Below are positions 59,169 through 64,000 of a stretch of DNA of 64,000 nt, piece after piece. Location: assembly GCA_037355855.1 (NCBI GenBank), contig CM074768.1:1426001-1490000 (forward strand), written 5' to 3'. A program made the position numbers and the translations under genes. This stretch comes from Pseudo-nitzschia pungens. Its lineage: Eukaryota; Bacillariophyta; Bacillariophyceae; Bacillariales; Bacillariaceae. The notes beneath the pieces were generated by a model. That model was not told the DNA's origin. It did no database searches and saw only the letters and a list, made by a program, of their open reading frames with translations. Every line of letters starts with the position of its first letter. The stretch's first letter is position 1.

Positions 59169-62100
59169 TTAAGCTGCCCAATGGATTGCTGAGCCGTCGG
59201 AAGCGTTGGAATCGGAATGGTCCGTTGGGACCTCTTTGTAAGGGGTTAGCTTCCGAATGTTAACTGTCTTGATAACCGTTGGAGTCTTCTGAATTTTAAC
59301 AGTGCCATTATCGTGGACTTGGGCAATAGTGAATAGTCCTGTCTTTCGAGGCTGTAGCTTGTCCGGATCCGGTTGTTGCATCCATACCTTGTCATTGGGT
59401 TGAAAGGTATGTTCCTTACGCTTGGCATTGTCTCTGAGCAGAGCCTTGTTAATACCTTGCTGTCGTAGCTGCTGTAAAGCTAACAGGTTGGATGTTAGTG
59501 GTAGATCAACCAGCATGTCGCGATTAAACACTAGGGAACCTGGGGATGCTTGTAGAGCAGCATTAATAGCACATCTGGAGGCATGCATACATGTTGACAG
59601 CGCGTTGTCCATGAGCTGACTTGCTCATGTGTTAGCTTGAGGGGGGTTAACATGTACCAGGACGCGAAGGATATCAGCAACTGTATGATGGACTCTTTCA
59701 CAAATGGCATTAGACTGAGGATTCTTCACTGTTGTTGGGACTGATGGATTCCATACTGCTTGAGGGTAGTTTGAAATTCAGCCCCTAGGAATTCACCACC
59801 ATTGTCATGGACACATTTGATAGGTCTGGGATATCTTGAGAGCCAGCAGTTCTTGAATTGATCTGAAACATGCTGAGAAGACTTGTCCCTGATCCGGATG
59901 ATTTCAAGTAGATTGGTAACTGGATCAATACAGGTTAGGGCCTTGAAGTTGTAATTCTTGCCCTGAGCTGTGATCTTCCATGGGCCTATGAGGTCCACAT
60001 GCACCTCGTTGAATGGTGATAGTGGTGCTTCTTTTGGTGGAAGCTTGCCATATTGGGAGTTCTGGTTCTTGTATTTGATGCAATGGTCTGGACATATATA
60101 GGACTTGCATAAACTGGTTAGATTGTCAGCATAGAAGCGGGCTGATATAGTCTGTTGTAATCTGGTGGATCCACAATGACCCAACAGAAGATGATACCAC
60201 TTGATGGTATCATTAATAAGGGATGCTGGAATGTAGATTCTCCAGCATTCGGGATTGGATTGGTTCGCGTAGCAAAGTATCTTGTTGCCCTCTAATTCTT
60301 GGTAGAAGAAGGCTTTCGATTGACTCTTGAACTTGATGGTAGGATCCTTTTGCTGATGAAGATATATATTTGAGTAGTTGACCGGGCATTCTAGATCTTG
60401 GTTGTTTGGTAGATTGATAAGACACTCATTGTTCAGCAAACAGGATTGTAATTCCTGGTCTGCGTCATTGCATAAGTGCTGGAATAGGTTGGGGAACTCT
60501 GCTAGAAACTGTTCTTCATCTTGTTTAGGGACTTCAAGCTTTAAAAAATCAATAAGAGTGCCCTTTTCAAGGGCTTCCTTCTTCCCCACAGTATGTGGAT
60601 CCATCCGGGGGAGCCTGGAGAAGGCGTCAACAAGAACATTTTTCTTGCCTTCAACATAGGTGAGATTGACACCAAATTCTTCAAGGAATAATCTCCACCA
60701 GAGGACTCGTTGGACTGAGAGGGTTCTGAAGGTAAGGTTCTTATGGTCAGTAGATACGTTGATGACTCCACCGAGGAGCATCTTCCTGTACTCTTTGCAG
60801 CAGAGTACGATGGCTAGGAGTTCTTTCTCCATAGTAGTATAATTCTTTTGCGCATCAGATAGTTTCTTGGACCAAGGCTTGCCATCTTGTATTATGGCAG
60901 CACCCAGTTGTAGGTCTGAGGCATCAGTGTACAGTTCAAAGGGCTTGTTGAGGTCTGGATAGGTGTTCAGCGCATCCGCTGCCACCATTGCTTTCATCTC
61001 TTGAAAGGCTTTGTCTTGAGCAGGTCCCCAAGTGAAGGCCGAAGGGGCTTTTCTTTGCTTGCCTTTGATGGCAGCTGCTTGAGGAGTTTTCTTGGGGGTT
61101 CCGGTGATATCAAAGAGAGGAGCTAGTACATGAGATCTTCGAGGCCACACGTCTCTGTAGTACCCAACTGCTCCAAGGAAGGATTTGACTTGGGTTATAG
61201 TTCGAGGCCTATCCATGTGCAGGATGGCTTCAATCTTTTTGCGCCATGGCTTAACTGCTGTAGGAGTCATCCAATATCCAAGGAAGTCAGTTTCTTGTAC
61301 AGCCCAATCACACTTGAGTGGGTTGCATTTAAGTCCATTTTGGTTGAGCCGGTCCAGGATTTTGTCAATGGTCTTCATGTGTAGATCGAAGGAGCCATTG
61401 GTCCAGATGCCAATATCATCAATATAAACAGTGCAGTCGGTGTCTTGTAGAATATCTTCCATAAGCTGCTGCGCCACATCTGGAGAGACTTTAACTCCCA
61501 TTGGTAGTCTTTGGTATTCATAGCAGCCATATGGCGTCACTATGGTACAGAGTTTCTTGCTTGCATCGTCCAGTTCAAAGCAGTAGTATTGCATGGACAA
61601 GTCAATCTTGGTGAAGTGAGTGTACTTGCCTCGCTTGTTCATGATATCCTGTATCTGGGGGATTGGATAAGGACGTCTCTCAAGAAGTTCGTTGAGTTCT
61701 CTGAAGTCTGATACCCATCTAACTCTGTTGTCCTTCTTTGGAACAATAAAGGTAGGGAATGCCCATTCAGCCGGTCCAGTGCATCTTTTGAGTACTCCAT
61801 CATTACAAAGATTCTGGAGCTCCCTTTTGAATAGGTCTTCTCGTTTGTATGCAACTGGATAAGGCTTCTTGTGTATGGGCTTGGATCTGGGCTTCAGTCT
61901 TAGAGAGATCTTCTTGTGAGGGTACTTGCCAAGTTCTCCATTGAAGACATTTGGATACTTGTTTAGTATTGCTTGGAACTGTTGCTGCTCTGCTTTGGAC
62001 ATGTGGGACTGTTGCTGTGCGACTGTAGATGGATCTGTTTCTTGGTAGGCTCTATCTAGGATCACCTTGGACTTGTATGGATTGGCAAAGGAGAGGTCAT

Positions 62101-62400
62101 CAGCAAAGAGTTCAGCGTCTTCTAGTTCTTCCATGAGCATGGTGTAGTCGGACTGATGGTATAAGGATGTATCCTTCATAGGAATGGTTCTGTCCATCCA
62201 CTGAACTGCTCCTTCTTTGAATAGGAGATTGATCTTTGCTAGGTGGAGGAAGTCTCTGCCTAGTATCAAATCGTATTTGCAGTTCGGTGAATGGAAGAGT
62301 CTTGTCTCTTGTTGGTCGATGGTATAGTTGCCAAACTCTTGTATCTTGATGTTCTTCATAACGATGTATTCTGTAGTGTCAAAGCTTCCATTTGCTGTCA
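59169..62400 (-). pseudogene. pol: gypsy F pol (RT, RNase H, integrase), few lesions
   Basis: One frame is open for 877 codons (62359-59726): protease-RT linker, RT (SDFREL, FTKIDLSMQYY, VYIDDIGIW), RNase H ([11 protein letters not shown]), integrase (YHLLLGH, C-x3-C, DLIGPW, HDNGGEF). A frameshift near 59740 falls just before the NAICERVHH block with the catalytic Glu. TGA at 59627-59625 stands where copy B has Arg (T-R-ASQL). A one-base insertion near 62398 separates it from the protease frame. Three lesions in about 3.2 kb. Confidence 0.9.
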
Positions 62401-63071
62401 GTGGTTAGGACTTGATGCTTGCTTCTTATTGGTATGGTGCCGAATGGTAGTGCTTGTTTGTTGATTAAAGTTCCGGAAGATCCACTATCTAGTAGCGCTA
62501 GTAGTGGTCTTGATTTCGTTGGGATGCCTTGTATGTACTGTACTGTGGTTAAAAGAATAGGAGCCACATTGCTCTTATTCATGGATGCCTGTTCTGCTGG
62601 ATTTACAGCAGTCGACAGCAGCTTTAAATAATTTTGCTCCAGCGCACCTCCTTTGGTGTAGTCTTTGGAGTTTCCGGGATTGCAATAGAGATTTTTTTCT
62701 GTACCGGTAGACCAGTTTCTTGCCAGGGACAAGGTTGGTCCATTTGTTGCTGCTGTCTTATTTGAATCGATATTAATCAATGATGCGTCTGTACCCTTGG
62801 ATCTATTCTGTGTTTGTCTAGGATCCATGTTTGTATCGCTCGTTTCGGAGAATCGAACTGTTTTTGTTGCTGCGTTCGCAGGCTTTGCTGAGCTTTCAAC
62901 AGGAATACTCCATCCTGTAGGTTCCTTCCCCTCTTTATCTGGGAGATCTCCTCCATGTGTCATCCCAGACAGCAGGGCTGTGCTGGCATCCACTTCCCGG
63001 GGAGCTGGAGGCAAGGTGATTGCTGGTTTAGATGAAGCTCGGGGCTTCTTTGTTGGCTTGGAGCCTTGGAG
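62379..63071 (-). pseudogene. pol: gypsy F protease region, in phase after the gag UGA
   Basis: Directly behind the gag TGA (63074-63072) the same frame continues without any stop for about 230 codons: ITLPPAP, MTHGGDLPDKEGKEPTGW, LARNWSTG, then the protease site LLDSGSS (about 62500-62480). No ATG occurs in the first 35-40 codons. The protein is strongly conserved with copy B, which argues that this stretch is translated. Confidence 0.85.
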
Positions 63072-64000
63072 TCAGGGGAGCCAAATAAGGTCCCCATCGA
63101 TGCTCCTTTCTGTTCTTCCACCATGATTGGCATGGTATTCTTCGATCGCTGCTTCTCGGGCTGCATTGATGTGTGCTTGGAAGGTTTCATTGCTTCCTGG
63201 TATCATTAGAGCTTGAGTATGAGTGTGGAAGGACTTGATTTGGTTGTTACCGGAGCCTTTATTGTAGTTCTTGGAGAAGCGATTCTTCGGACACTCAGAC
63301 CAATCATGATTGTGGCCTGGGATTCTGCAAGGGTTGGATTTCTTCTTGTTGTTGTTGCCCTTGTGGTTCGAATGGGAGTTGCGCTTGTGAGAGTTGCTGC
63401 TGTTGTTGTTGTTGTTGTTGTTGTTGTTCGAATTGTTTGAGCATTTCTGTTGTTTGTTATTATTTTTGTTGCTCTTCTTGTTGGCTTGTCTCTCGTGGCA
63501 GCTCATGTGGTCCACAATGTGTTGGACTGTCGTATCTTCTTGAATTCCACTGTGGATGATCCCATAGCTCTCAATCCATGCAGATGGGAAGGAGTGTAGA
63601 AGAATAGTGAGTTTCTCCACTCTGGATAGCGGCGCGCTGCTTCCATCTAGTTTCTGGGTGTATTTCATGAGGATAAGGATCCGGTCAGCATGCTCCTTGC
63701 ATGTAACTGATGGAGTCTTTCGACATTCGGAGCTGCGTAGGTAGGTATGGATGATATCTCTGGCATCCCTGGCGTTGCAATAGAGTTTGGTGAAGTCAAG
63801 AAATGCTTGATCGTATCCACCAATCTCTTCTTGGGAGTATTGGTATTCCTCTGGGTCCAGTGGATCCTTGATCATGTCATTCCACTTGCTCTGTGCATCA
63901 GTAGTGAGGCATCGACTGAAGTGAGTGAGGTAGATGTCAATTGGGAGTCTTAGGAGCTTGGCGGCATTTCAAAAAGACTCCTCCACAAAGAGCAGTTCTT
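63072..64000 (-). pseudogene. gag: gypsy F Gag (partial at window edge)
   Basis: Minus strand from the window edge to TGA at 63074-63072. TGA at 63971-63969 interrupts (ESF-stop-NAAK; other copies have Gln, Arg or Leu). An Asn-rich tract (63395-63460) and the Cys-His motif CRIPGHNHDWSEC follow, then the C-terminus GDLIWLP. Confidence 0.87.

Larger units (their letters stand above)
58815..64000 (-). mobile_element. Ty3/gypsy element, family 2, copy F (5' end beyond the window)
   Basis: Minus strand: 3' LTR, integrase, RNase H, RT, protease and most of gag. It lies inside copy G (flank GGCTTTGCT). Few mutations separate its frames, so it is the best family-2 reference in the window. Confidence 0.93.

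Overview
The window looks like a repeat-rich, gene-poor piece of a eukaryotic nuclear genome, most likely a diatom. I base this on the copia polyprotein (pol with a GRACADGRKQR-type RT start and an LDN-type protease site, as I recall from diatom CoDi-like elements) and on one host gene that resembles the TPR-like families expanded in diatoms. No bacterial or organellar features were seen. All comparisons were made by eye between copies inside the window; no database search was possible.

Layout. 1-1472: 3' part of a Ty3/gypsy element (family 1, copy A'), plus strand. 1560-6766: a decayed gypsy of family 2 (copy D), plus strand, whose pol carries a 618-bp inverted-repeat DNA element (4940-5557); a solo family-1 LTR follows (6767-6948). 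6949-11068 and 16820-18038: host-like DNA with an intact TPR-like gene (8388-9659) and a minus-strand ORF that is split by a complete, very young Ty1/copia element (11069-16819; LTRs identical by eye; 1754-codon ORF intact). 18039-19002: two MITE-like elements.

19084-54007 is a set of nested insertions whose junctions can be read from target-site duplications. A decayed ORF region with Tc1/mariner/IS630-like remains is split by a solo LTR (duplication AACCC). That LTR is split by a LINE (copy 1, 18-bp duplication). LINE copy 1 is split by gypsy B (family 2, duplication CCACT), gypsy B by gypsy A (family 1, duplication GAGCC), and gypsy A by a second LINE (copy 2, 19-bp duplication). Gypsy B also carries a 1.9-kb unidentified insertion in one LTR, flanked by 60-bp direct repeats, and an inverted LTR-gag patch in pol. 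54008-64000: family-2 gypsy fragments in both orientations (H/G, I, F), two inverted Stowaway-like MITEs and another LTR patch.

The window therefore holds mainly transposon biology. Gypsy elements encode gag and pol in one frame separated by a UGA codon, which suggests stop-codon readthrough. LTRs of both gypsy families are followed by a palindrome where a tRNA primer-binding site is expected. LINEs encode ORF1 and an ORF2 with AP-endonuclease, RT and RNase H, overlapping by 8 nt. LINE copy 1 ORF2, gypsy A (apart from the LINE inside it) and the copia element still have intact reading frames, so they were active recently.
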